From an uncultured Granulosicoccaceae bacterium (GTDB lineage: Bacteria; Pseudomonadota; Gammaproteobacteria; Granulosicoccales; Granulosicoccaceae), in assembly GCA_937957915.1 (NCBI GenBank), contig CALGNZ010000041.1:1-47160 (forward strand): a DNA stretch of 47,160 nucleotides, read 5' to 3'. Below, piece by piece: positions 35,746 through 45,900 of this stretch (position 1 is the stretch's first letter; each line of letters opens with the position of its first letter). The notes under the pieces are model-generated. The model was given only the letters and a program-made list of their open reading frames with translations, ran no database searches and was not told the DNA's origin. Made by a program: the position numbers and the translations under genes.

Positions 35746-36513
35746 TCAAGCCACTTCGAACCACTCACCTACCCGCGTTCTTTGCAACACATGCAGATCA
35801 TCACCTCCGCGCTGCAGGCGATCAGCAACTGTGGCATAGGCACAGTCCGGCGTATTGTTATTGCCACTGAGATGCCCAAGATACAACCGCTGAAGTCCGG
35901 AGTGCTCCAGCGAGCGCGCAAAATCCGCAGCCTGCTCATTACTTAAATGACCGTACCGGCCATCGATGCGTCCACGCAGCGCGTACGGATACGAACCATT
36001 TTTTAGCATGTCTCCATCATAGTTAGACTCTAGCAACAGCGCATCAATACCACTCAATTGCTCTCTGACATAAGGCGTCACAAACCCCATATCAGTGGCT
36101 ACCGCAAATCGGCGGCTACCATCACTCACCACAAACTGACAGGGTTCTGCTGCATCATGAGGGATCGGGAACGGCGACACTTTTGCATCCCCCAGACAAA
36201 ACGAACCGTGCGGATGGATAAACTCAACTTCAGGTAACTTAGGGTCTTTCAGACGTTTGAAGGTGCCGCGTGTAAGCCAGACAGGAATATTGTATTTACG
36301 TGCTAATACCGACACACCCTTCACATGATCTGAGTGCTCGTGAGAAATCAGTATCGCTGTCAAATCGTCGGCGGACACGCCTACAGACTGCATGCGATCG
36401 CATAATGCTTTGGCAGAGAAACCCGCATCAATTAACAACAGTGTATCGGCTACACGCACCAGGGTCGCATTGCCATTGCTGCCGCTGCCCAAACTGATAA
36501 ATTGCAGACTCAC
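35746..36513 (-). CDS. YycJ-like MBL-fold metallo-hydrolase
   Basis: Cytosolic metallo-beta-lactamase-fold protein of 255 residues. FISLGSGSNGNATLV opens the fold, the metal motif is SHEHSDHVKG, and further ligands lie in DMGF, ESNYD and LGHLSGNNNTP. YycJ relatives are thought to be nucleases linked to DNA metabolism. I use the GTG at 36513 because it opens on the first beta-strand; the frame runs upstream to an ATG at 36591. It follows dapA. In Pseudomonas-like genomes bamC lies between the two, but here only a short gap remains. Confidence 0.88.
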   Translation of the reverse strand: MSLQFISLGSGSNGNATLVRVADTLLLIDAGFSAKALCDRMQSVGVSADDLTAILISHEHSDHVKGVSVLARKYNIPVWLTRGTFKRLKDPKLPEVEFIHPHGSFCLGDAKVSPFPIPHDAAEPCQFVVSDGSRRFAVATDMGFVTPYVREQLSGIDALLLESNYDGDMLKNGSYPYALRGRIDGRYGHLSNEQAADFARSLEHSGLQRLYLGHLSGNNNTPDCAYATVADRLQRGGDDLHVLQRTRVGEWFEVA

Positions 36514-36651
36514 CTGTTGATCACGGCTCGATAGCCTGCAGCAGCGGTCCACGTGCCCGCCAGCAGCAGGCTCGAGTTGAAGCACAGCCATAAATATTCA
36601 TTTTATCAACACATGCCAGCCGGCAGCTGACAACTGTCCTGATGAGCGCAA

Positions 36652-37527
36652 TTAGATTGATCCGGCTTTCTTTAGTGCCTCGAGCACTTGCGCATGATAG
36701 GCGCTATTCAGCGGTACCAGGGGCAGACGAATGCCCGGCCCACTCAGTTTCATTTGTTGCAGCGACCACTTTACGGGGATCGGATTCGACTCGATAAACA
36801 ACAGGCGATTCAGATCAGCCAGCCTGCTGTCGATGTCACGGGCTTTCGCTTCCTCACCGTTCAACGCAGCAATGCACATCTGGTGCATTAACGCCGGCGC
36901 AACATTGGCAGTAACCGAGATATTTCCGTGAGCACCGGCGAGAATACTCTCCAGCGCGGTTGCATCATCGCCGGTATAAATTCGAAATTCAGACGGGCAC
37001 AGTGAAACCAGCTGTTTGATGCGTTCGACGGTTCCAAACGCCTCTTTTATACCAATGATATTATCGACTTCAGCCAGGCGTGCTGTCGTTGCAGGGGCCA
37101 TGTCAAGCGAGGTTCTGCCTGGTACGTTATACAGAATTTGCGGTATGTCCACTGACTCCGCAATGTGTTTAAAGTGTTGATACAGGCCCTCTTGCGGCGG
37201 CTTGTTGTAGTAGGGCGTAACCAGCAGACAAGCCTGCGCACCAGCGGCTTTGGCATTATGTGTCAGCTCCAGCGCTTCACTGGTTGAGTTAGCCCCGGTG
37301 CCCGCAATTATCGGAATGTTGCCCGCCGCATATTCAATGGTTTTGGCAATAACCGTTGCATGCTCATCCATATCAAGTGTTGCGGATTCACCGGTGGTAC
37401 CAACTGACACAATCGCATCTGTACCCTCCTTCACATGGAAATCGACCAGGGCCTGCAGGGCTGCAAAGTCGATAGCACCATCGTCCTGCATTGGTGTCGC
37501 AATCGCGACGATACTCCCCTGGAACAT
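36652..37527 (-). CDS. dapA: 4-hydroxy-tetrahydrodipicolinate synthase
   Basis: Condenses pyruvate with aspartate semialdehyde in the lysine/diaminopimelate pathway. It is a TIM barrel of 291 residues with VSVGTTGESATL, the catalytic Tyr in TPYYNKPPQEGLY, LYNVPGRT, and the Schiff-base lysine in IIGIKEAFG. The ATG at 37527 follows GAGAGG 7 nt upstream. An in-frame start at 37560 would add 11 residues that precede the fold. It is upstream of the metallo-hydrolase gene and diverges from bcp. Confidence 0.97.
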   Translation of the reverse strand: MFQGSIVAIATPMQDDGAIDFAALQALVDFHVKEGTDAIVSVGTTGESATLDMDEHATVIAKTIEYAAGNIPIIAGTGANSTSEALELTHNAKAAGAQACLLVTPYYNKPPQEGLYQHFKHIAESVDIPQILYNVPGRTSLDMAPATTARLAEVDNIIGIKEAFGTVERIKQLVSLCPSEFRIYTGDDATALESILAGAHGNISVTANVAPALMHQMCIAALNGEEAKARDIDSRLADLNRLLFIESNPIPVKWSLQQMKLSGPGIRLPLVPLNSAYHAQVLEALKKAGSI

Positions 37528-37785
37528 TTGCTTGCCTCTCGGTTTGGAATTTGAGTACATTCACTACACACTGCCACTGACAAAGGTGGCACCACCCGGT
37601 TGGAAATGAAAGCGAAAACAACATTTGCCTTTAGCTGTTGCGGGTGTTGTAGCACGGATAATTAGCGCAGCGCGGCGCAGGTCAGACTGAAGCTTACTGC
37701 CACCCTGCTGCGGTGACAAGCTACTCCCGCCAGTACTGTCGCAACTCCAACTATTTAATTGAGCAATCAAACAACAGGAACACTA

Positions 37786-38253
37786 ATGGCAATCGCAATC
37801 GGCAAGAAAGTGCCAGCGTGGAAAACGCAGTCAACCGGTGACAAAACCGTCGAGTCAAAAGACCTTCTCGGGCAAACTATTGTGTTGTATTTCTACCCGC
37901 GCGACAACACGCCCGGATGCACCACAGAAGCACAGCAATTCCGCGATTTTCAAAAGCAATTTGACAAACTAAACACGGTGATTTTGGGTGTCTCTATGGA
38001 TACCCTGAAAAGTCACGACAAGTTTCGTGAAAAACAATCCCTGACTTTTGACTTACTGTCCGACGAAGATGCAAAGCTGTGCCAGCTATTCAATGTAATC
38101 AAACTGAAAAAAATGTACGGCAAGGAATTCGAGGGCATAGAACGGTCGACATTTCTGATCGACTCAAAAGGCGTACTGCAGCAGGAGTGGCGAAAGGTGA
38201 AGGTCAAAGGGCACGTTGAAGAGGTGCTGGAAGCGGTTAAACAGCTGGGCTAG
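37786..38253 (+). CDS. bcp: Thiol peroxidase of the Bcp/PrxQ family
   Basis: Thioredoxin-fold peroxiredoxin that reduces hydroperoxides. VLYFYPRDNTPGCTTEAQQFRD contains the peroxidatic C45 from the chosen start. The resolving cysteine found five residues later in E. coli Bcp is a glutamine here, so it would act as a one-Cys enzyme or use another cysteine (for example in KLCQLF). The ATG at 37786 has AGGAA 6 nt upstream; the frame is open nine codons further. It is 155 residues long and converges on the permease gene. Confidence 0.94.
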   Translation: MAIAIGKKVPAWKTQSTGDKTVESKDLLGQTIVLYFYPRDNTPGCTTEAQQFRDFQKQFDKLNTVILGVSMDTLKSHDKFREKQSLTFDLLSDEDAKLCQLFNVIKLKKMYGKEFEGIERSTFLIDSKGVLQQEWRKVKVKGHVEEVLEAVKQLG

Positions 38254-38364
38254 AAACACCACCCTCGGGCGGGCGCATTGCCCTGTTGCCACAAGTTGCC
38301 CCATTGCCGCAATAAGCGATATCAGGATTCACTGACCGGCATCCGACCATCACTCGAGTATCAT

Positions 38365-38392
38365 TCACACCCCTGCACTTGCAGGGGCGTGA
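38365..38392. terminator. Hairpin between bcp and the convergent permease gene
   Basis: CCCCTGC and GCAGGGG pair perfectly around ACTT, and TCAC/GTGA extend the stem past one mismatch. It is GC-rich, lies between two convergent genes and is a plausible bidirectional terminator, although the T run is weak on both strands. Confidence 0.5.
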
Positions 38393-38399
38393 CAATCTT

Positions 38400-39500
38400 C
38401 TAACTCGCCTGATCTATCTGCTCGCCAGACACCACTAAATCAGGCGCCCCGGTACGGTGTTGCGGCCACGAATTCAGTACTGCCTGAATCAGCGCCGCCA
38501 GCGGAATCGCGAAAAAGACACCAAGTATTCCCCACAAGCCGCCAAAAAACAGTACGGACACTATGATTGCCAATGGGTGCAGATCCACGACTTCGGAAAA
38601 CAGCAACGGCACTAACACATTGCCGTCGAGAATCTGGATGACCTGATAAGCTGCCAGCAGGTAGCCAAGCTTGGCTGAAAAACCCCACTGAAAGTAGGCG
38701 ATCAACGCAATCGGCAACGTCACTACCACAGCACCGACGAACGGAATGATGACTGATATACCCACCAGAAAGCTCAGCAATACGGCGTAGTTCAGCTCCA
38801 TCAACGCGAACGTAACGTACGAGACCAGCCAGACGATCATGATCTCAATAAATTTGCCACGGATATAGTTGGCGATCTTGCCATCGGCCTCGGACCAGAC
38901 TTTCTCAGCTAACTGGCTTTTGTTGGGCATAAACGTACGTGCCCACTCGATCAACACCTGCTTGTCTTTCAGCGTAAAGAACACGATGAGCGGAACCAGC
39001 ACCACATAAATTGAGAGCACAAACAGGTTCAACGCGCTGGCAATTGAAAAGGAAAGGAAGTTCTGACCAAACCGGCCTAGCTGGCTGCGTACACTGCCAA
39101 TCAGCTCATTAATCTGCTCGGTGGTAAAAATTGCCGGGTAAAGCTCGGGAAGGCGCATCAATTGGTCCTGGCCCTTGGCAATCATATTCGGGAGCTCGCG
39201 AATCAGCGAGGTCACCTGCTGCGATAACAACGGCAAAACGCCAAACAGCAACAGCAAGCAGAAAAATATGAAGGCCAGCATCACAATAGTGGCCGCCAGC
39301 GGACGAGGGATGTGGTACCGCTCCATCGCAGTCACAATGCCGTCGAGCAAATAGGCAAACACAAGCGCTACCAGCACCGGCGCGAGAATATCTCCCAACA
39401 GCCAGATCAGCATAAACGCCGCAATTAAAAGCAGCGCCAGTATCACCGCTTGCGGATCAGAGAAGTTTCTCTGATACCACTCGCGGAGTGGTTCGATCAT
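38400..39500 (-). CDS. AI-2E family transporter (PerM-like permease)
   Basis: An inner-membrane protein of 366 residues with about eight membrane segments. The family pattern includes GDILAPVLVALVFAYLLDGIV, LPLIVFFTLKDK, the amphipathic segment with YIRGKFIEIMIVWLVSY, VGISVIIPFVGAVVV, and NVLVPLLFSEVVDLHPLAIIVSVLFFGGLWGILGVFFAIPLAAL. The substrate is unknown despite the name. Its place next to bcp matches the PerM gene of Pseudomonas-like genomes. No strong ribosome binding site is visible. Confidence 0.9.
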   Translation of the reverse strand: MIEPLREWYQRNFSDPQAVILALLLIAAFMLIWLLGDILAPVLVALVFAYLLDGIVTAMERYHIPRPLAATIVMLAFIFFCLLLLFGVLPLLSQQVTSLIRELPNMIAKGQDQLMRLPELYPAIFTTEQINELIGSVRSQLGRFGQNFLSFSIASALNLFVLSIYVVLVPLIVFFTLKDKQVLIEWARTFMPNKSQLAEKVWSEADGKIANYIRGKFIEIMIVWLVSYVTFALMELNYAVLLSFLVGISVIIPFVGAVVVTLPIALIAYFQWGFSAKLGYLLAAYQVIQILDGNVLVPLLFSEVVDLHPLAIIVSVLFFGGLWGILGVFFAIPLAALIQAVLNSWPQHRTGAPDLVVSGEQIDQAS

Positions 39501-40003
39501 CTTGATAACGAGTCACCGTTCAGTTAGTTGAATCGGATCTACACAGACAGTTGTTGCAGTGGATTACGCTATTTTGCCATCACGGGCTTACGTGCACAGG
39601 GTCAGCGAGAAAACACAAACCCGGCCCGAAAGCAGCGAACACAACTTTAGCCTGCAAGATCTGGTGCCACATCAGTAGCCAGCCAGGACTGCCAAACCCC
39701 CTATCTTACTAAAGGACGGAGCGATTGTGACAGCGGATTGTCCCAGAGTGTTTACTATATTGACACTCTGCCATGTTGCAACCCTCAACATAGCGGACAG
39801 ACTTGCTGACCATCCATGCTGTAATTCTCCGGTCAGGCAGCACAGGTCGAGTCAACAGACGAGTCAAAGACCGGGGCGCGACACAGACCCGACAGCATGT
39901 AACAATGGTAATCTCCGCTATTATTTATATTGGTGGATCACGGCACTTCAACCACGTCCGCCGAATCAACCGAACACACTCTAACCTCGCCACGGAACCC
40001 TCG
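39501..40003. other. Intergenic region upstream of proS
   Basis: A 503-bp divergent gap between the permease start and the proS start. Short open frames here have unlikely compositions and no ribosome binding site, so I see no gene. The only clear structure is an 8-bp inverted repeat at 39744-39770. Confidence 0.5.
39744..39770. promoter_or_regulatory. Inverted repeat upstream of proS
   Basis: CAGAGTGT (39744-39751) and ACACTCTG (39763-39770) flank an 11-nt AT-rich centre. The 19-bp centre-to-centre geometry suits a dimeric repressor. A TTGACA overlaps its right part, so it could cover a promoter. No regulator is identified. Confidence 0.35.
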
Positions 40004-41731
40004 ATGCGTACCAGTCAGTTGCAAATTTCCACCACCAAGGAATCTCCGAATGATGCCGAGGTTATCAGCCATCAGTTGATGCTGCGGGCCGGAATGATCC
40101 GGCGTCTGGCCGCTGGCCTGTATACGTGGATGCCCATCGGCTTACGTGTGTTGAAGAAGATTGAAGCCATTGTCCGCGAAGAAATGAATGACGCTGGCTC
40201 GGCCGAAGTGCTGATGCCTGCAGTGCAGCCGGCAGAATTGTGGCAGGAATCCGGTCGCTGGGGCCAGTTCGGCCCGGAATTGCTCAGACTGCAGGACAGA
40301 CACAAGCGCGAGTACTGCGTCGGCCCGACCCACGAGGAAGTCATCACAGATATTGCCCGGCGCGATCTGCGCAGCTACAAACAACTGCCGGTAAACTTTT
40401 ACCAGATACAAACCAAATTTCGCGATGAAGTTCGCCCGCGCTTCGGTGTAATGCGCAGCCGCGAATTCATAATGAAGGATGCTTACTCGTTTGATATCGA
40501 CGCAGCAGCTTTGCAAGCTTCCTTTGACCGCATGTACACGGCCTACAGCAAAATCTTTACACGCATGCACCTTAAATTCCGCGCAGTCGAAGCTGACAGT
40601 GGTGCAATAGGTGGCTCAGGCTCTATGGAATTCCATGTACTGGCAGACAGCGGCGAAGACGCGATTGCCTACTCTACCGAAAGCGACTACGCGGCAAATC
40701 TCGAAAAAGCAGAGGCTGTTTGCCACGACGAGCGAGCCGCTCCCACACAGGAAATGACCCTGGTAGACACACCGAACACCAAAACTATTCAGGCGCTGGT
40801 CGACAACTTTGACCTGCCTGTAGAAAAAACCATCAAAACGCTTATTTGCCATGCCTCCGATGAGTGCGAGAGCAATTTAATAGCACTGCTGGTACGAGGT
40901 GATCACCAACTCAACGAGGTGAAAGCAAACAACCACCCGCTGGTTCAATCCCCGCTGGAGTTCGCAACAGAAGAAGAAATTCGATCGGCGATCGGCGCCG
41001 GACCCGGCTCACTCGGACCGGTCAAACTGCCAATGCCAGTGATAGCTGACAAAACTGTCGCTGCCATGGCAGATTTTGGTGCTGGCGCTAACATTGAAGA
41101 CAAACACTATTTCGGCATCAACTGGCAGCGCGACGCTGAAGAACCACTGGTAGCCGATCTGCGCAACATTGAAGCAGGCGATCAATCACCAGACGGTAAA
41201 GGCGAATTGCAAATTATGCGCGGTATAGAGGTCGGCCATATTTTTCAGTTGGGTGACAAATATAGCCAGGCAATGAATGCCACGGTTCTGGATGAAAATG
41301 GCAAAGACAAAGTCATGTCAATGGGGTGCTATGGAATCGGTATTACCCGAGTGGCTGCTGCAGCCATAGAGCAAAACAACGACGATAACGGCATCATTTG
41401 GCCAATGCCGATCGCACCGTTTCAGGTCGTGATTGTACCGATCAACATGCGCAGATCTGATGATCTTAAAGCTGCTGCAGAAAAGCTCTACAACGAAATG
41501 AAAGCAGCCGGCATAGACGTTCTGTTTGACGACCGCGACAGTCGCCCCGGGGTGATGTTTGCTGACATGGAGCTCATAGGTATTCCAATGCGAGTGGTGA
41601 TGAGCGACAAAGGGCTGGGCAAGGGTGTTGTCGAATACAAGGGACGAACTGACAGTGATGCCACGGACGTGCCCCATGACCAGATCATTCAGTTTATCAA
41701 AGAGAAAATTACTGCTCTGCAGCCCGCATAG
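40004..41731 (+). CDS. proS: Proline--tRNA ligase
   Basis: Class II aminoacyl-tRNA synthetase with 575 residues. [34 protein letters not shown] is the canonical start at the ATG 40004. Motif 2 is [26 protein letters not shown]. The bacterial-type editing domain (INS) that clears mischarged alanine lies at about 220-380. Motif 3 is [16 protein letters not shown], and the anticodon domain contains [21 protein letters not shown]. The open frame extends 67 codons upstream, which I treat as untranslated. Confidence 0.97.
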   Translation: MRTSQLQISTTKESPNDAEVISHQLMLRAGMIRRLAAGLYTWMPIGLRVLKKIEAIVREEMNDAGSAEVLMPAVQPAELWQESGRWGQFGPELLRLQDRHKREYCVGPTHEEVITDIARRDLRSYKQLPVNFYQIQTKFRDEVRPRFGVMRSREFIMKDAYSFDIDAAALQASFDRMYTAYSKIFTRMHLKFRAVEADSGAIGGSGSMEFHVLADSGEDAIAYSTESDYAANLEKAEAVCHDERAAPTQEMTLVDTPNTKTIQALVDNFDLPVEKTIKTLICHASDECESNLIALLVRGDHQLNEVKANNHPLVQSPLEFATEEEIRSAIGAGPGSLGPVKLPMPVIADKTVAAMADFGAGANIEDKHYFGINWQRDAEEPLVADLRNIEAGDQSPDGKGELQIMRGIEVGHIFQLGDKYSQAMNATVLDENGKDKVMSMGCYGIGITRVAAAAIEQNNDDNGIIWPMPIAPFQVVIVPINMRRSDDLKAAAEKLYNEMKAAGIDVLFDDRDSRPGVMFADMELIGIPMRVVMSDKGLGKGVVEYKGRTDSDATDVPHDQIIQFIKEKITALQPA

Positions 41732-41766
41732 TAGTGGTCAGTGCAGCCATAGCGAAGGATTGACAG

Positions 41767-42348
41767 ATGCAAAGACGGATATTCCTCAAAGCTGCCACGC
41801 ACGCGGCAGCACAGGTGTCAGTGACGGCTGTAGCACTCACCTCTGTTAGTGCGTGTGCAGATACAGCCAACCAAACTGGCAAAACCAGTCGTGATGCAGA
41901 GGGGCCGTTTTATCCGGTGGCGCCGATACCACTGGATAACAACCTGCTGCTGTCTGACGATTTTATCGGTGAAGCACTCCTGTTTTCCGGGCGTGTGCTG
42001 GACTCCGCTGCCAGGCCGGTTAACGATACCCGCATAGAAATATGGCAGTGCGATGGCAACAGCGTCTACCGCCATCCAAAAGCGTCAGCCAATACCAGTG
42101 AAGACCCGTCCTTCAGAGGTTTTGGTGCAACCATCAATGATGATCAGGGCAAATTTATATTCAATACCATTGTGCCGGTGCCCTACCCGGGTCGCCCTCC
42201 ACATATACACGTCAAATTAAAACGACACGACAAAACTCTGTTAACAACCCAGATATATCTGCACGGATTTAGCGGCCCCGACGAACGCAAACTCACAACA
42301 AGTAAAGTCTCTGATACTTATGAAGCCAGCTTCGACTTCATTGTCTGA
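41767..42348 (+). CDS. Exported intradiol ring-cleavage dioxygenase-like lipoprotein
   Basis: A 193-residue protein with a twin-arginine signal (QRRIFLKAA) that ends in a lipobox (SVSAC, C30), so it is probably a Tat-exported lipoprotein. The mature part matches the dioxygenase C domain: GPFYP, IEIWQCDGNSVY with Y101, VPYPGRPPHIHVKL with Y140, H146 and H148. These give the two-Tyr two-His Fe(III) set of intradiol dioxygenases. AAGGA lies 7 nt before the ATG. It lies 35 bp after proS, but the link is probably not functional. The substrate is unknown; cell-surface relatives act on aromatic diols. Confidence 0.85.
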   Translation: MQRRIFLKAATHAAAQVSVTAVALTSVSACADTANQTGKTSRDAEGPFYPVAPIPLDNNLLLSDDFIGEALLFSGRVLDSAARPVNDTRIEIWQCDGNSVYRHPKASANTSEDPSFRGFGATINDDQGKFIFNTIVPVPYPGRPPHIHVKLKRHDKTLLTTQIYLHGFSGPDERKLTTSKVSDTYEASFDFIV

Positions 42349-42414
42349 TGTGAGCCGCGCATCCGGAACCGTTCAGCACTCGCTCTGCATCGCTCGGCTT
42401 CCATAGCCCGAACC

Positions 42415-42993
42415 TCAGGCTGCCTCAATTGGCCGCCAGGCGTGGAACACTTTATTTGAGTGGCGATCAAAGCTGAAATAGTTACCACCGCCGGCTCCAG
42501 GCTGGTCATACTTTCGATCTATGTCGTACCCGTTCAAATTGCAATACAACAACGCACCGACTGCCCCGTGTGAAATAATTAGTATAGAACCCGTTACTGT
42601 AGCTTCCTCACGCACCCTGTTTACGGCTTGCACAATTCGGCTTTGTGCCGCAATTGCCGTCTCCCACCCTCTTACGGACATAGTCGGTTCAGAAAAAAAC
42701 TGATCAGCAACCAGTTCAAATTCGGCAGCTGGCAAATACCCTGTTGCCGATCTATCGTTCTCGCCTAACTCACGAAGCTGACACACGGGCAGATTCAGTG
42801 CAGCACAAACGATCTTTGCACCATCAACAGCCTTTTTCTCAGCACTGCAATACACTGAAGAAATATCATCCAGCCATGGCTGGCGCAGAAGAGATTGCAT
42901 GCGAGCCAGACCGCGCTCTGACAAAGACCAGTTTACAACGTTAATTTCAGGGTCTATCACGACTTCAGGGTGGGTGACAAAGTAGATGCGCAT
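42415..42993 (-). CDS. Histidine phosphatase superfamily protein with variant RHG motif
   Basis: A 192-residue protein with the phosphoglycerate-mutase-like fold. The N-terminal catalytic motif reads FVTHPEV, so H8 is kept but the Arg before it is Thr and the Gly after it is Pro. The second His is H142 in IISHGAVGAL, and an acidic candidate lies in RELGEND. The usual R of the SS-x-R motif reads as CSAEKKA. Activity is likely but altered; the substrate is unknown. The ATG at 42993 overlaps the autotransporter stop by one base (TAATG) and has GGAG 5 nt upstream, so translation is coupled. Confidence 0.8.
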   Translation of the reverse strand: MRIYFVTHPEVVIDPEINVVNWSLSERGLARMQSLLRQPWLDDISSVYCSAEKKAVDGAKIVCAALNLPVCQLRELGENDRSATGYLPAAEFELVADQFFSEPTMSVRGWETAIAAQSRIVQAVNRVREEATVTGSILIISHGAVGALLYCNLNGYDIDRKYDQPGAGGGNYFSFDRHSNKVFHAWRPIEAA

Positions 42994-45900
42994 TAGAACT
43001 CCAGCCTGAACCCACCCTTCAGACGATGTTGCGTAACCGACTCATGCCCCGCCTGACCTTCGTAGAAAAGAAAGCCGCTCTTACCATTTTTAAAAATGGC
43101 GGAGCCGCCAAAACTGTAATTCACTACAAAACGATCGTTGTCATCTCCGTCAATAATGAACTCCTGATCAGTTGGATCAAAGCGGAAGCTCGATGTAATA
43201 CTTTCTGGCCGCTCTTCGTTCTCCAGCTCTGCCTCCAGGCGCAACTGCGGCAAGAAAATACCCCGCTTGGTGTTAATGGTTTTCGACAGCTGTCCGCCTA
43301 ACGCCAATCGAACTGACCGTATACTGTGGTCTTGAATTCTTAACACATAGCCAATACCAGGGCGATCCTGAAAACGAGCCGTCTCGGCAAAGCCGTCGAC
43401 ATCGGCATGAGCCAGCGACAGCCTTGCATAGGGCCCCACCTGATAGCCATTAAAGTTTTTATCGAAGCCTGCACCAACTGTAAGCGCGAGCGAACTTGCC
43501 GATGTTCTGCCATCAGCTATCTGCAGATCATTGGTTGATTGCAGCAAACTGCCCGCCTCTGGACTTGCGAGATTCAAATTAATCTGGCGCGACAACTCGT
43601 ACTGATTTGTCCCGACCTCCATAATCACATCGAGATACCCACGATTCGGATTAAAGTAAGTACCAAACAATGACAGATAGGTTCCATCCAGATCATTTGA
43701 ACCCTGCTGTCCTCTGAAGTCGCTACTGTGCCGGGTAACACCGACGGCCGCACCAATCACAATATTATTATCGACCATATAGTCGACACCGGCGGTGATT
43801 CCACGTGTGCGAAAATCCTGACCCACTTCGTTTTCCGTGTCTTCAGCATCCCCAATTGCAAGACTGCCGTTCGCAAAAAAGCCCCACGGACTGATAAAGC
43901 TCGTAGCGGCTGTACTGCCGGATGATCCGCCACTGCTAAGTACATTATTAACTGCAGTATCAGCAACGATTGATGGTATCGATTCACCGTACAGCTGCAA
44001 CGACAGTCCACTCAAATCAACGTCCGCGTCTTCAGTTCGATCCTCACCACTCAGTTGCCGGGCGCGAAGCGCTAAAATTCTCGCATAGACATTGGTTATC
44101 TGCAGATCCGCCAGATCTACCGACGCATCGGCAATTGAAAAGTACTCCTCGGGCATCAGCGCATTGATTGCAGACAACACTTCCGGTTCGCTCTCGTTCT
44201 CGAGATCGCACAATGTATAAAGGCTCGCTTCCTCCGGACTGGTGGCCGCGGGCAACTCACCGTTATCGACAGCATCGCATATGCCGTCGATGGCAAACCC
44301 GAGCCGAGCCTGGTTGGTGGAAAAACCAACTGTCGTCTGCAAACCGGCACGAATGGTAAACACGATATCACCCACTCCGCTCGGCACCACCGGTGCCACC
44401 ACTGCTCGAATACCTCGGTCAGCCTGTGCAACTGATTTGCTGCTGACAGCGTTCAGGGTTGGCGTTGCACGTATGCCAATAAAGCCTCGACGCAGTACAT
44501 TGACCTGCACACTCACCATTCCCTCATCATCAGCAACGGTATTGACCGTATCAACGTGCGCCACTCCATCGGCTGTTATTATCTCAGCCACATTGCCGGG
44601 GCGCCCCTGCGGATCGGGAAACACTGTCCAACTGACACTTGCACCCGCTACCGGTTGTGTGCAGCCTGCCGCCACCAGCGCTGCCACATCAGACCCTGCA
44701 CACTGTGGCAACTCAGGTGTCGTTACCTGTACCGCCCTGACTTCAAAAGGCGCCAGCAACAACGGAGGGTTAACCGCTCTGACTTCCTGCTCAGATAAAA
44801 CCTGCAGTAGCACCAGCGGGGTATTTGAATCATCTGACAACAACAACGCATCATCATCGGTAATCACCAACGTGACACTCGCCGGGTGCTGAACCGCAGG
44901 CGGTGAGGGCAGATTTGCCACGGCCAGAGTTGACGGCCACTGCGCAAAGGCCGAGCCAGGCAACTGGCCAAAGTTAACTGACAGCGCCTCAGTCTGCTCA
45001 GGTGACGAATCGTTGGTCACCTGAATCTCAATAAACTTAACGGCACTATCACCTGCAGGCCAAAACAACACGCCATCTACAGCATCGTAGTCATCGTCAC
45101 TGGCTGTATCGTCTGCAGCTCCAATAGAATACGGAAGTGTTACTTCGCTTTGCGAGTCACCACCACGTGCAACCCCGATCTGCACCAGACCCGCACTATT
45201 TTCAGCTACTGTGACAGTCCCTCCGGTAACCAGTGAGAGCTCAACCGGTGTCACAACGGTACTGTCTTCAATACTCACGCTCAGTGATTCACTGAGGGTA
45301 ACTCGATCAGCGGCCTCTCCATTTAAAACGAAGTTAACATTGAAAGTCTCAGTGCCTTCTACCAATTCGTCCGCTACGATCCCGCTTATTGTTATTGATC
45401 GAGCACCGGTCGCACCACCACCGGAATCGTCAGCCAGCCACTGCACGCTACCAGATTGCTCTGGCAAATCAGCACCCACGGTGGCGCTGCCGCCAGTCAC
45501 AGACCATAACAGCGACAGATCACCAGCAACTTCTCCGCTGCCTGATGAAGCGCTACGCGAAATATCAATAACTATCTCGCCGCTCACTTCATCGACGCTC
45601 AGGTCATCACTGGCAAAGGTTAGAACACCCGGGTCAGAACTATCCAGAATAGTCACTAGCGTTTCGGTATTTCCAGCCGCAGGCGTTGTCACGTCTGCAA
45701 GCGTAATTGACAGCGATTCCGGATCTTCAAAGGCATTGTCTGCCTCAACTTTTAAGCGCAGAAACTTTGTAGTTTCTCCGTCAGCAAATTGTACCGAGGC
45801 CTGATTATTCCCAAGCAGAGTTACACCGTCTACCTCCAGCACATCAAAATCAGTTGGCCGGGAGGCGGTTATCGGATCAATCGATACAACAACAGCCCGG

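Noticed and set aside
39727..39984. Plus-strand open frame upstream of proS
   Set aside because: GTG start without ribosome binding site, and the translation is rich in Arg, Pro, Gln and Cys with no fold-like pattern. It also overlaps the inverted repeat and ends 20 bp before proS.
39803..40003. N-terminal extension of proS
   Set aside because: Sixty-seven extra codons have no homology-like character, and the canonical ProS N terminus starts at 40004.
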